From: Sphagnum compactum | Taxonomy: Eukaryota > Bryophyta > Sphagnopsida > Sphagnales | NCBI GenBank assembly: GCA_965153455.1 | Contig: OZ234494.1 | Span: 16,988,001 to 17,052,000 of the forward strand | DNA: 64,000 bases | Direction: 5' to 3' | In this document: one piece after another, positions 48,312-61,900 of the stretch | Layout: each line of letters starts with the position of its first letter | Numbering within the stretch: the stretch's first letter is position 1 | Notes under the pieces: generated by a model | Database searches by the model: none | What the model saw: only the letters and a program-made list of their open reading frames with translations | Told to the model about the DNA's origin: nothing | Translations under genes and position numbers: made by a program

Positions 48312-48956
48312 AAAGTAACTTAGGTAAATTAGGTAACTTCGAAAAGGTAAAAACGGACAGACGGACGCACGCACGCACACCATGTTTGTAATTATATATA
48401 AGATTTCCAACGTTTCCATGTTAAAATTTAACTTCAGTTCGAATTTTTTTTTTCCATATTTCATCACCTTGTTTGAATTATCTTTTTCGTTATTTAAACT
48501 TACATTTAATATTATTTTTGTTATAAGTTGTTCGAAGTAGCTTAATTAATCAATGGGGAAAAGCTAAATTCCCAATCTCACACTAAAATTAAAACCATCT
48601 CTCAACCATTACAAATTCTCAACAACAAAGTTCAAAGTTCAAAAAAAATAAAACTAAAAATACCTTGTAGCACCTTGCCAACTAATTCAACACATACATG
48701 AATGTCAAATAATTTTTATTTACTTTTGGAAATTTCATTTCACTAAATAAAATATTCTTGAGATTTAATATTTTTGTTCACAAATTTCTATCATTTGAAA
48801 GAATTTTTTTTCGAAAATTTCAACATTTTTGAAAATAATATAATAAATGTGGAAGCTGCCAAAGGTAGGTGGGTAAATAGGAGAAGACCACATCTTCGCA
48901 CAGCTTTGAGTTTTAAGCTCTTTTGCACACACTTGATAGATCAGTTAATTAAAGGG

Positions 48957-48990
48957 TTTAGGGTTTAGGGTTTAAACCCTAAACCCTAAA
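48957..48990. repeat. Head-to-head telomere-repeat palindrome
   Basis: TTTAGGGTTTAGGGTTT is followed directly by its exact reverse complement AAACCCTAAACCCTAAA, a perfect 34-bp palindrome of plant telomere units. A (GA)n run follows at 48992-49010. It lies 1.3 kb upstream of the MYB start codon. AAACCCTAA is also the plant telo-box promoter motif. Confidence 0.95.
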
Positions 48991-49010
48991 AAGAGAGAGA
49001 GAGAGAGAGA

Positions 49011-50276
49011 AAAAATAATAATAATAATAACAAATAAATAGAGAGAGGGAAAAGAAAAACAGTGAAAAAAAGAAAGAACATAATTAGTACCAAAGTACCA
49101 AAAATTAGGGCAAGGAAGTTACTAAAGCCAATGACCGTCCGATCGCAACACGTGGCGGACGATACGGAGAAGACGGCGGTTGCTCAAGCGTGACGGTTGG
49201 GCTTCCAAAGATCTCGGGCGAAGACGAACCGTCACAAAAATCCGTATAACAAAATGTACCCAGAAACAATAATACCGATACACGGTATTTAACAAAATAC
49301 GTACAATATAGGTATGTATTAGGCTACTGACACAAATGTACGTACTACCTGGTGTTGTACGTATAAAGGACCGTATGCGACAGACAAAGCCTGTGCGGAC
49401 GGACGGAGGATCAGAAGGAAAAAAAGGCGGCGTGTTTTTGGGGCTCTGTTTCTGTGTTGTCGTCTTCGCAGAGATTTTGTTGCAGGTTTTGTTTTTTTGC
49501 TTTGGATCTGGTTCTCTCTTCTCTCTCTCTCTCTCTCTTTTGTAGAATATAATTTTTGTCGTTAGTTTTGAATCAAGTACTCAGAGAGTCTCAGATCGTG
49601 TGTTTGTTGTGTGAATATTCATGCACGAGTAGCTGTGCTCTGTGCGTCTCTGCTTACCTATCTTCTAGAGCGCGTGATCGGTTTGCAGTCGTAGAGGTGA
49701 TCAGAATTTTATAGTCCATTGTTGTAGCAATTGCATCCACTAACTGCTTCCTTGATATTGATCAGTGACTCGTGAATCTGACATGTCTGGTTTGGATCTT
49801 GACGTTGTTCATGGGGTATTGCCTCATTGACGTCGTTGCTGCAGTAATTGGAAGCTCGACATGTGGATCTAATCAGATGCTTATGCAGTAGCTCTGCGTC
49901 GCTGTTATTTCCAGCCTCTTGTAGGAGGCGTTGCATGTGACTACTACTCATGTGCACATGCCGCATGACCACTAGAAAAACAGGTGTTGAATTTGGGAAC
50001 TGCGTGAAACAAGCAGTGAAAGGATAATCTGTGGAGCAATAAATATTGTGCTCTAATGCTGGAAGCAAAAGGATGGAGATCGGCCGCGTGATCAGTCATG
50101 GCCTTGTTCGACTTCTTCATCTGATGCTGCTCGAGAATCTGTTGTTGGGAAAAAAAACATGTATGGTGGTGGTAGTGGTGGTGCAGACTTTGTCGCCGAG
50201 AGCAGCTGCAGTATTGAGTTATACAGTTCCTGAACGATAGTAGAACTTTGCAGAACTAGTAGAAGTTGCCTGCAAG
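49011..50276 (+). promoter_or_regulatory. Probable promoter and 5' leader of the MYB gene
   Basis: No coding region is evident. ACACGTGGC at 49148-49156 is a G-box/ABRE-type core. A CT-rich stretch (49507-49540) and TC runs suggest a leader from about 49500 onward. Several upstream ATGs, such as those near 50046-50100, precede the start at 50277, so upstream open frames could affect translation. No TATA box was fixed with confidence. Confidence 0.4.
49148..49156. promoter_or_regulatory. G-box / ABRE-like motif ACACGTGGC
   Basis: An exact ACGTG-core match to the element bound by plant bZIP and bHLH factors. Position 1.1 kb upstream of the MYB start codon is compatible with a distal promoter site; function is inferred. 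Confidence 0.45.
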
Positions 50277-53216
50277 ATGCAACTCTCTGCAGCAGAAGCT
50301 GGAAAGAATCATGCACAGCAGTCGGCTTCTCATTATGCCTGGACCGGCACAACAGACGTCGTGCACGGCACCAGCTTCATGGGGGGTTCTAGTGCCATCG
50401 CCCCCGCCGTCATGCAGCTGGAGCTCAACAACGTCGACACCCAGAGCTTAGGGTGCTTCCTTCAGATCCAAAATTACTTGGGATCACTACATCCAGCAAG
50501 CGGCCAACCGGCCTGCTTACTGTCTGCGAGTCCCAACAACGTCAACAGACTGCAGCAGCTGGATCCATGCCTCATGGTGGTCGGAAGTCATGAACAGCTG
50601 CAACGGAGAGATTACAACTATCTGCAGCCGCTAAGCCAGGGCGCAACGGATTGGTGGTGCCGGCCAAAGAATGGATCGGTGACGGTCCTGGAAGCTCTCC
50701 CGCACGCACGGGGCTCAGAGCTTAAGAATCAGATCGATGACCAGATCATGACAGCTCAGGGATCTGCTGCTTTCCAGCAGCTGGATTACAGCTTCAGCGA
50801 TCATGAGCTTTTGGTTGATGTATTTCAAGCTGCGGACCATGAGCAGCAACAGCAGCAGCATCAGCTCACAGCAAGCTGGGAGGCATACGAAAAGAAGAAG
50901 AAGACGCGATATGACGCCGAGCATGATGTCGATCAGCTTCCTGAGTCGAAGCAGCGAGTCCTGTTGAAGCGCTCTGCATCGTCCTTGAGAGCTCATGGAC
51001 CTCGACACACACACATCATCAAAGGTCAATGGAGCCCTCGAGAAGACAGGTATGGATACCATCTTCTTCTTCTTCTTCTTCTTGTGCCTGTCCCTCTGCT
51101 GCGAGATTGCGATTGCTCGTCTCGCAGTACTCTACAATTGCAGTTGTTCTCGCACTCAGACTGAGTTGTTCTAGCAAATTGCCATCTCTTAAAGAGGAAA
51201 TGAGCAGCAGGAAGTCCTGACTGCGGGTGTGTGTTCTTGTTCTTGTTCTTGTTTTGAAGGTACCTGATGGAGTTGGTGGAGCGGCATGGACAGCAATGCT
51301 GGTCTCTCATTGCTACTTTCTTGACAGGTCGCATTGGCAAACAATGCCGCGAGCGCTGGCACAATCATCTTCGCCCTCACATCAAGGTTAGTACTACCCA
51401 CCTGCAAAAACCTCAGAGAAACTGCACAAGAAAACCCATGAACTCCAAAGAACCCCTGCAACCCGTAAAGAAACCTGAGAGAATGAAGATCATGAGCAAG
51501 GCTCAAGAGACAGTTTTCAGATCACAAACTTTGTTCTTCACCGACATTTGCTCAGGATCTCTCTCTTGGTTTGCAAGAAGTTGTTCAGAAGAATTGCTGG
51601 AAGAATCTGTTCAACAGCTTCTTGTGGCCATGATCTGCATGTTTGGGGGGCGTGGGTGCAGCGCGATGGTTGGAACAAGGAGGAAGAAGAAGCTCTTGTG
51701 TCTGCACATAACAATCTTGGCAACAGATGGGCTGACATTGCCAAGCTCATTCCAGGTCGGACCGAAAATGCAATCAAGAATCACTGGAATGCAACAATGA
51801 GACGGAAAGATCTTCGCCACAAGCACAGAATTAAGACAAAAATGATCATGGATGATGGCTCTGAAACCTCAGATCAATGTGTCCTTGCAGGAGTCATGTT
51901 ACCACCACCCCGTTGCACTGTCCTTCGTGACTATCAGCAGTCTAAGGTGGTTGCTCAGATTGAGAAAAACAACACTTCTGCTTCTTCTTCTAAACTTCTT
52001 GAGAAACCTTATGAAACAACAACAGTTGATTGCCAGTGCGGCAGAGCTTCTGGCCAAGATCACGAATCTCACTCACATTCTGGAACCCTAGAAGACTCAG
52101 ACTCACCATCACCATCACCACCACAACAACTTGCATGTGAATCTTCTTCTCCTCCTCATACCACTGGTTGGAGAAATTCACCAAGGAGCAAGATTCAGGT
52201 ACACTGATTAATGAGGATTGTGAGAATGTTGTTTGTTTTTCTTCTTCTTCTTCTTCTTCTTCTTGGCCATGGCAATCATGATGGCATACCTTAGCTCTAG
52301 GTTTGATGCTTGGCGGTGCAGCTGATGTACCTGTGTTTTTGTACAGATGGAGGATGAGGACGAGGAGAGTTCTTTGACTCCGGTACCATATTTTGAGGCC
52401 AATCTGAATTCAGTTGATGTTGACAACATCATGCATTTGTTGTGTGCTGCAACACATGGACAAGATGAGGATGATCATCATGGAGGACTCAGGGAATGTG
52501 GCACAAGCAGCTATGGCACTAGACTGGCAGCAGCACAAACTGGAAACCTCATGCTCCAATCTGCTGCCTGTTTTGCTCCATTTGTGAACTGTGGTGCCAT
52601 GATGCTGGACTCATCAACTGTGCAGCAGCAGCCCTCATGTGTTCCTGTATGGGGTCAAGGTGTGACAATGAGCAACAATGGTGCATATCCAGTTGCTGTG
52701 TGTGATGGTACTGGATCATGGGAAAGAGGAGGAGGAAGAGGAGAAGTGTTGAATGAGGCAGCTGATGGACACAAGTCAGGTCATGATGTGCTACCACTTC
52801 ACCAACAACAGAAAGGAATCAAGTGCACTACCAGCTGCAGCAGCTGTCCAACCACAATTCAAGCTTTCTGCAAGTGCAGTGAGGAGGATGCAGCACAACC
52901 TCTGCAGCACCCACCAGAATTAGCACTAGACATGGATATCATCTCAGTTGCACAACTTGCAGGAACAACAACTCTGGACCAAATTGTGAGTGAAAGCTTA
53001 TGTCTTCACTCCTCTCTTCCATATCCAATTTCAGAGCCTGAAAAAGCTTCAGAGAACAGCACCAGACACGAAAGAATGGACATGATTTCTTCCAATTCCA
53101 GGAATATGAGTTTCAATAGTAATCATACCTCGCCTGTGCAGCAGCAGCTTGACTCAGACGGGAGTTTCATAATGCAGAACAAGAGTGACAAGTTGCTGTG
53201 GCAGTACTACTACTGA
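50277..53216 (+). CDS. R2R3-MYB transcription factor, MYB98-like group (768 aa, 4 exons)
   Basis: Exons 50277-51049, 51260-51386, 51662-52198 and 52347-53216 join in phase (2, 0, 0) and end at TGA. Residues 1-245 are Gln/Ser-rich with no domain. R2 spans about 248-300 with Trp252, Trp272 and Trp291. R3 spans 301-350 with Trp304, Trp323 and Trp342. All six Trp are present, including the first R3 Trp that many plant R2R3 proteins replace with Ile or Phe. [11 protein letters not shown] and [19 protein letters not shown] are typical of the MYB98/MYB64/MYB118 group, which in Arabidopsis acts in female gametophyte and seed development. A basic [14 protein letters not shown] follows R3. The long C-terminal half is acidic, His/Ser/Gln-rich, and likely regulatory. 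The bHLH-interaction motif is absent from R3. The two introns inside the MYB domain are 210 and 275 bases. Confidence 0.93.
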
Positions 53217-53703
53217 CCTCCAAATGCTTGCATTAAGGTATCCAATTGGGATTTTGGGGGCCTCAGATCTGCTCCACAATCTGATGCCAGACACCGCAAA
53301 TCTACTGCTGTATGATCCCTCCCCAGTTTTCTGCAACAATCAGTTGTGAAGAAGCTGAACAAGAAAAAAATGCACCTATTTGTGAAGAAGCTGAGCAAGA
53401 AGAATGCATGCTCCAAAACCATGACTTTTGTCTATGAAAGTTTGTTGCAAAATTCCAGGTTTTTTTGTTACACACTTTCCCTTCCTAGTTTCAATCTGGG
53501 GTGTTATCACCACTTTCTTTTTTTAATTGCAATGAACTTGCACCTTGCTTGCAGGCTTGTGAAATTATCCTCGGTAACTTTGCCATGTTATGTAAGGTCT
53601 GTAACTATACTGATTGTAAACTTTTCTTGCAGATCTTTGAAAATGGGTTTGTCTTCTCTTTCCCTCTTTTGGCCATTTCGGAAACAATAGAGTTATTCAT
53701 AAA

Positions 53704-54000
53704 GTACCCCAAACTGGGGTACTGGCACCAGTTTTGCCAAAACTGGGGGTGTGATCAAAAGTCAGAATGAAAAACAATACACAGGAAAAAAAAGAAAAAG
53801 AGGGGACCAAACTGGTTTCTCACCTAAAATGGTCCTCACGTGAGTTTCACCCCCAGTTTTGGATTTATCTTACCTATGCCTTCACTGCTGCTCTCCTATT
53901 CTTCCTTAAGTCAAGTCTTGTCAGAACAAAATCCAGCAAGTCTTGTGAACTGATACCTAGTTTCATCAAATGGTACCCAGTTTTGCTCACATAAGTTTTA
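53704..54000. repeat. Possible MITE with ACTGGGGTA/CCCAGTTTTG inverted ends
   Basis: It begins with a stem (GTACCCC-AAACT-GGGGTAC, 53704-53722) and a 19-bp palindrome CCAGTTTTG-C-CAAAACTGG (53728-53746). Near the other end, GGTACCCAGTTTTG (53972 onward) is inverted relative to CAAACTGGGGTAC. A CCCAGTTTTGG block also occurs near 53852. No clear target duplication was found. It lies 0.5 kb past the MYB stop codon. Confidence 0.5.
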
Positions 54001-56311
54001 CAACTACACTCAAATGGGGGATGAAACAGGGATTACAAGGTCAAACTATGAGGCAAAGACAGGATGAATTTAAGGGTAGTTTTACTTGTGTTTTCCAATT
54101 TTTTGGAAACAAGCAAAACTAGTGGATGTATTTCAAATTTTGAGAAACACATTACAGGGCAGCAGCTCTGTGAGAGATGGATGGTGGATGGACAGGAAAC
54201 ACTTTCTCATTGGGTTCCAATTCCTTAGCTAACCACAGTGTGTTAGATCAGTTGGTATATATTTACTACCTACTTACTTACTACCAACCCACTAAGCCCT
54301 TACCTACCTACTAACTATTAGCATGCATTTACATAACTATAAGTAACAACAACCTATTTTCCTACCTATGTACCAAGTAGTTACCTATTTTCCTTACTAG
54401 TTACCTATATGACCTAATTTTCACATGTTAGGTTATCAAGGTGAAACCCTAAAACCGATGTTGTTCAAAACATTCAAGTAGAAAAATGATGGGACTATGT
54501 ATGTCTAGCAAATGGTGGAAACTCTTTTTAAGTTTTTCTGTACTTAGGTTTTCATCCATTTTTTTTGAAAATCTAACTAGGGTTTCATCCATTTTTACTG
54601 AGCATTCTGGAACACTGGTCTTTTGAGAACACACAAAAAAACATTAATAAATCCCAAGACGGGTGCATCTCTTTTCTTTTGGCCCAAATGGTTGAATTTA
54701 AGTAGGTCTTTTTTGACCTCATTTGTTGTTCCAATTTCGACGATTATGGATGGGGATTGAGAAACAATTGTACACCATGTTGGATGTAATGAACATTGCC
54801 ACATGCCCAAATAAGAGTCATGGGTGTAGTTAATAATATTAGGTTAATGTTGTGATATAAATCGGTAGTACATCAAGTTTGCAACATTTTCCACAACTCT
54901 AATCAAATATGATTTTTACAAAAAGATCCAAAAATAAATAAAATCAGTTTGCAACCTCGCAATTTCAAGGTAGAAAAGCGAGAATACATGTCTTGGTATA
55001 TATGATATTATTTTCACAAAGTTAATTGTTAAGATTGTTTTTAGGAGGCCAATTCATCAAATAATTTGATATTTGGTTCATTATTATTGTAGGTAACTTC
55101 CATTGATGGGTGCAAGCAAGCAAGTAAATTAAATCAAAAAAATATTTTTATCTTGTATTCTCCATATGAAAAAAATAAAGTAACATTGAAATGGGTGGAA
55201 GTAGGATTTTTAGAACTTTTTAATTGCTAGAAGAATGTACATGTCCTTTACAAAAGTCTACATTACCAAAAAAAAGAAAAAGTAATTATTTATATATTTT
55301 TAAATTTTTTATTAAAAGCCTATTTTTATGATGTGTCAGTGGTAATTTTTTGGCTCTTAACTTTGGTATCCTTGAGATATCTAATGGCTTACTTGTGCTT
55401 GAGTCCTCACATCACCCTTTCTTTAAATTGATCCTTTTTTCCCATTTTGGATTTTCTATATATTATTGTTTCTAAAATTTCTGAATGAATTCACTTGGAA
55501 TTGAAATGATTGGGTTATGTTTGACCTTCTTAAAACTAGTTTAACATAACTATCAATAAGTTCCTTGCCAAACCAACTTTGAATGGGTTGAAGGGGATGC
55601 TACACAATGTATGATGGAAAACTCATACATTTGCCCAAGTATACATTTGGCCCTTGTGTTCCATGAACTTAAAATGCCATCATAAGATGGAGGCTCAAAA
55701 TCCAACTTCACATTGCTTCAAATGTATAACAAGTTGGGAACCAAGAAGTGCTCCAAGGTAACCAAATTATATCCTTGACTTGTTATGTGCATGATGGAGG
55801 ATTCAAAAAACATTGTGAGGTAACATGAGGTCCTTACCATTTAAATGTTTTGTTTACATTGTGATTCATAAACATAAACTCAAATGTTGGGTAGGGTGGT
55901 CTTTCACACATCATGACAAGTAAGCCTTTTGATATCAACATTCTATTTGTTTTGCCTTCAAGAACTCTTCTTCCAATTCTCCTACAACAAATTGGAAATT
56001 TTGAATTTTGTGGCACCCTATAATATGTTTATTTGGAGCTTGTTTTAAGACCATGTGAAGACATTATTCTAGTTTTTAAAAAAAATTTAATCTTGTGTGT
56101 TGTATTTTAATTTGACAAAGTTACTTATCCTAAAGCTCAAGGAAATGCACATGATAGGGTGTACATTTGAAAGTTTGCATTACTCGGTCAACACATTGGC
56201 TTTTCGATTGTGAACAATTATGCTTTGTGTCATGTAATGTAGAGATGCATAGATATATGTCCATGTGTTTGTATGTGTATACACACACATACAATAACAC
56301 ATAGAAAGTAA

Positions 56312-56316
<5 letters not shown>

Positions 56317-56354
<38 letters not shown>
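56317..56354. repeat. (AT)n microsatellite
   Basis: About 19 uninterrupted AT units, preceded at 56281-56290 by a short CA run. Confidence 0.95.
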
Positions 56355-56357
<3 letters not shown>

Positions 56358-57685
56358 CATACAACATGTCAACATGTATGTGTGTGTGGAGTGACTGAGA
56401 ACTATGTGAAATCCTTGGAAATGCTTATTTTGAAATTTGACATTTAAAAAATATGTGATGATATTTGTTTTTCACAAGACAATATGCAAAACCAAAGTGA
56501 AAATGGAAGTCAAATATGCATTGACTATATATGTTACTATCCTCAAGCATGAAAATATTGGCCATTGTTTTAACATCATACCTCTATGGATCCATGGTCC
56601 AAATATGACCTATATATTATATGCAACCATACATTGCTGTCGGACCAAATTGTGAAAAGAAGTCACACCTTGGCAGCTTCAACACTAATTATATTATTTT
56701 CAAAAATGTCGAGATTTTCAAAAAATATTTCTTTCAAAACAAAAGAATTTGTGAAAGAAATTAAAACAATCTTCAATAATATTTTGGAAATATTTTAGTT
56801 TTGACCAAAATTAATTAATTATTCGACAAACATGTGTTGAAGCTACCCTTGTATCACGGTATACATCTCATATATGCAACTTTAAATGGTGTATTATAGG
56901 TACCCAATTACACCCCCAAAAAATGCTAAAGGATGTTCTAGGTGGCAACTTTGCACTACACTACACAAGACACATATTTGGTTATTCAAATTTCAACTAG
57001 ACAACTCAATATTTTCAAGTTGTTGCTAATAATTCTCTTCTTAAAGACTTGTCTCTCTCAAATTTGTGGATTAAGGCCTTGCCTTCATTTTGTGATCTAC
57101 TTCATTGACTTGAACCGACCGACCATACATTGAAAAACATTTGTTCAAAAAACCCAAATCGAGGTTTGTCAAAATAAAAATGATCAATCTTATTTGTTAG
57201 TTGTTTAGGCATCTCTTACAAGGAATTTATCAAATTGACTAATTATTGTCATTGCCTATAGGAAATATTTGGGGCTTACTAACTAATGAAAAAGCCACCA
57301 ACTATTATCCTTCTTTTTTTGTTTTTTGGAGTGTTCTTGATTTGATTTGTTTCTACCATGAAGCAAACTTCACATGCCTTTCTATTTAAGGAACTTTGAA
57401 TGCTACAAAACTACTAGGTAACCTCATAGCATTAAAAAGAATGGATAGAAATGGATTGATGCTTTGCATGTAATATATAATATGTAGTATGACCTAAGGT
57501 ACACCGACCTACTAAGTGCAACACAAGGGACTATCATCACGGCCTCACCCGACATAAAGCACGAGTTGGCCACATAGAGCTTGTTCCAATACATGGCATA
57601 AGGTCTTGTTGTCATGGCCTTATCCCAACATAATTCATGACTTGGCCCCCTTCGAATACACCTTACCCATGTATAAAGACAAATG

Positions 57686-57785
57686 TAAGGCACCTTATAC
57701 ACATTAAGGCACCTTACAAATGTATAGAGACAAGTGCCTTAAACACGCGTAAGGTGCCTCTATAAATGAAAGTGCCTTAACTTAC
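57686..57785. repeat. AAGGCACCTTA repeats with a TATA-like box
   Basis: TAAGGCACCTTA occurs at 57686 and 57705. Its inverse GTAAGGTGCC is at 57749, and AAGTGCCTTA occurs at 57732 and 57770. CTATAAATG lies at 57760-57768. Dense short repeats beside a TATA-like box resemble the regulatory part of an LTR, but no partner LTR or coding remnant was found. Confidence 0.4.
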
Positions 57786-57970
57786 AACAAGTGCTTTCCA
57801 TCAAGTTACATTGCTAGGATTCACCAATCCATTTCCTTTGCCAAGGGATGTGGTTCATATTTGTGATAGCTATTAGACATTGGTGACCAACTAGGTCAAA
57901 AAATTCTTCTTTTGTCTTTCAATATCCTTTTGATTTTCAACTTGATTTCAAGTCAACACCCAAAGAATCA

Positions 57971-57990
57971 AAACCCTAAACCCTAAACCC
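57971..57990. repeat. Interstitial telomere-type repeat
   Basis: AAACCCTAAACCCTAAACCC, nearly three plant telomere units; a second run of 16 bases lies at 58525-58540 in the same orientation. Confidence 0.9.
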
Positions 57991-58857
57991 ACTTGCCCAT
58001 CCAAAATTGGCAAGTGGTCTAAGTGGTCCAAGTGGTTGTGAGTTGGATCCTAAAAACATGTCAAATATCAACTGCAAGAACCAGTTACTAGCCAAAAAAA
58101 ATTCTGACTCATCTATTTTTTTTTTTCTATTCTCGTCTTCTTTTTTTCCTTTTTGAATTAAAAATACTTTTTAAGGATTTTTTCTTCCTTTTGTTCCTTC
58201 TAAAAAAGGAAACAACTCTTTTTGGGGTCATATATGCCAAATTATTGGATTTCTCATTTTACAAAAGGTGACATGCATATTGTGTGGGCATATATCTAGA
58301 GTCTAACCTCATCTAATGAACACTCTATGTAGAAAATTAGATGTAAATTATCACCATTGAAATTGGTTGAAGTACATTCAAAGTGTGTTCATAAACATGC
58401 CCATATATTAGTGATTGTTAGGGCACCATTTTGTTGTGTTGATCAATGATGGATCAATGACCCAATGTGAATCAACCAAACCCTATTTGATATAATAGCT
58501 ATAATTTGCAGTGTTTTTTCAAATAAACCCTAAACCCTAATCGATATACACTAAAATGATCATTTTAGCAACATTTTTATTGTGTTTCATTGTGAGTACA
58601 TCGTGCCATGTTATTTGGCCTCTCATCACCATATTGCCCTCTCTTTGCAATGATATTTAGATTTGTCGATAAATAACTTTTATTTGGAAAGAAAATATGA
58701 ATGTGGAAATAAGGGCAAGTTGTTGAGAAGATTGGAAAAAAATGCTTTAAATGCTAAAGGTCGAAAAGAGGGCACTAATATGGGAAGGCTTATGTTACAA
58801 TTAAGTAGGCACCCATACCAATAAATATGGGCCCTTGTCTACTCATAATAGGAGCTT

Positions 58858-58955
58858 AGGTGTTCAAACTTTGAAAATCCATATTTAATTCATGGATCAA
58901 TAAAAAATCGTGATTCCCCTTGTATTTGGGTATAATATCATTTGCAAATGGGATA
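58858..58955 (+). repeat. Dispersed repeat, copy 2
   Basis: Counterpart of 41198-41286 in the same orientation, 17.7 kb away. The shared blocks are AGGTGTTCAAACTTTGAAAAT at the left and GCAAATGGGATA at the right. Confidence 0.7.
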
Positions 58956-61900
58956 GATTTTTTCTTTAACATGCCCCTTTCATTTGTTGTGCTATGTCCT
59001 TAAACCGTCTATTTAAGTTTGGTTACCTTATCATACCTACCTTGTATGTGTGTGTGATTTATTTAAAAACTAAAACAAATTTTGCTAAAAACCCATGTCC
59101 TTCCTAGTTTTTTTTCCTGAAAGACACTTCTGCAAAATAAAGAAAATTTGCCACACAAAGATCATTGCACCTACCACTATGTTTGGTGTTTAATCATTTC
59201 GTCAATTATTTGCTAGAAAGAATAAAACATTCCTTTCCTTGTGTCGAGTTTTCTTCAATTGAATGGGTGAAAGCACGGTAAAGTAAATGCCAAAAAAAAT
59301 GATTTCACATAAATCTTGTGTCATTCATATAACTATAAGAAAGTAGCATAAAATTGAGTCAAAGTATGCATAAAATATCATCCTTGTTGCATATTAAAGT
59401 TTTAAGAATCGAGTTCCAAAAAATGAAAAGAAAATGAGATTAAAAAATAGATAAAAAATACATTTGAAACGAATCAATTTACTATGTGTTCAAATATACT
59501 TCTACATTAAAAACCTTAATGAAATAAATATGTATTAAATTAGGATATGAAGATCATTATATATTTCAAATAATACTTTTTTTTTGTTAGAACTTACTTG
59601 ACACCTACTTGAAAAAAAGTCCACATTCAAAGGTTGATGTGAAAGCAATTACTTGTATTTTTTTCAAACCTACTTGAAACCTACTTTTATGACATGAAAT
59701 TAAAAAATTAATGCACATTAGTGAAAAAATATTTTATTCTGAATTACTTAAATAAAAATTAAATGTTTCACAATTTTATGATAGGTTTGTTGTTATTTTT
59801 ACATTTATGTGCATGCAACTTTGACAATGGTCATCAAATGTTCACCCAAATCCAATAACTTCCAAAATGTGTCAGGTGATTATTAGAAATAAAAAATAAA
59901 TCCCCAAATTTTATCAAGGCAGTTTTTAAATTCATAACTACAATTCTCAAAAAATCAAAAACCCAATTTTGATATATGATCATAATCTTCAAATTTTTGA
60001 AAAATAAATAAATAATTGACCATAAAACCCATTGGTTCTTTACAAGTTTTTTCATGAAACCCACAAATGTTTAAATATTTTTGAAGCAATTAGGATGGTG
60101 ATTCTTTGATTCTAAACTTTCAAAAAAAAAAATTAATTTGATTTTGAAATATCTTAAAATTTGAAACTAACAATTATTCTTAAAACTCAAATAACCACAC
60201 AACATTAATTTCAACCTTTAGACTCCAATTGCATTTGAATGCAATTTCTATGAAATTTTTCTTCTATGTAGAAATTACCAAATTTTCATATGTTCAAATT
60301 GCTACAACACAATTTTTTTAATGTTTATTTATTTTGACACTATAGTGTTAGACATGGGTGGCACTCAATTTATTTTTTCTCATTTTTTTGATCCTAGCAT
60401 CCCAAGAGGAATTTTAGGTTTCTAGAACCTATCTAAATAATTAACTAAAATTAACTAGCTACCAACTAAAATTAGAGTTCAATTGTGGTGAAAAAGTTTC
60501 AAAAAATATTTAAACAAAATTTTGGCTTTAAAAAAAAACAAGAATATTGAGACAAATTTTATTTTATTTTATTTTCACATTTTGGCAAAATTTTGCACCT
60601 AAAAGAAATGCTTATGACAGTACCTTGCTTAAGTGAGGTACACCTATTGTGACCTTTATAATTGTTGGGACAATTTTCAAGTCATAAGAATAAAATTTAC
60701 CAAAAACATTGAAAAAAAACTTTAGTTTGTTCAAAATCTATTTCATGTCTAATTCCTTGACCACATTCATAGAAATCCAACAAAATGATGTGTGCAATAG
60801 ATGTAGGTTGATGAATTAGTATAATTTATATTTTAAACCAAGAAAAATTATTTAAAAATATTCCCACACCATTCTTGAAATTTAGCCTTTAGGGTTGTAC
60901 AAAGTGAAATAAAATTATGAGTTGATACATGATTCCCTTCACAAGAGAGGATTGAAATGGATCAATTTAGGTTTACAAGTGCTTCATGTATCAATGTTAA
61001 GGTCACTTGGTAATATCTTGGGTTTTGGAAGTGGAAATAATAGGAGCAAAGAAGGAAAACTACCTTTCGCCACTTTGATGTGACAAATAATCATTTAGAA
61101 AAAAATATTGAAAACAATAATACAAAGAGACTACCAATTTCCTTACAAAATCTCACAAAAGTGAAAAAATAAAAATGACAACATATTAACACACAATCAC
61201 TAAAGATTTTGAAAGAAATACAACTTCAAAAGCATAAACAAAAAACTATAGCAAAAAAAACAACTTCAAGAATACAAAAAGTTCAAATTTTTCACCATCA
61301 AAGTACAATGCTCACATCTACCTCTCCTTTCAACAAAAGAGTTCGCACCTCACTATTTTAAAACAATGGTGGAAATCTAATCCTCAAAAAGGTGATTACC
61401 TTGAAAATAATTTATTTATTATTTATTATGTATTTAGTTAATTTCAGACTTTTGAGAAGTCCAGACTTAAAAAATGAACATTTGGAGATTGAAAATTTGA
61501 AAAGAAACTTTGATTTAAGGGTCACCATATGATGCAACCATAGATGTTAATAATGTTTTATCTCACTAGATGATCCAAGAAATACATGTTTTCAATGTTT
61601 TGTTTCAAATTTAGTAAAAAAATTTGATCCCAACGACCAAATTCAAAAATTCAAAAATAATTAAATACATATTACTTACTCCAAAATTGACTATACCTCT
61701 TATCTACGACTAGGAAATCTTAGTTCTCAAAATAAAATGTAGTTTTTGTAAGAGATTTTCAATAATGAATTTGGATTTTGATATTCGATGATGATTTTTT
61801 TTGATGTTGAAATCTGGTAATGAGTTTTTGGTAATAAAATCTGGTAATATAAAATCTTATTTATAGTTTTTATTCAAAAATCTTAAATTAAGTTACAAGA

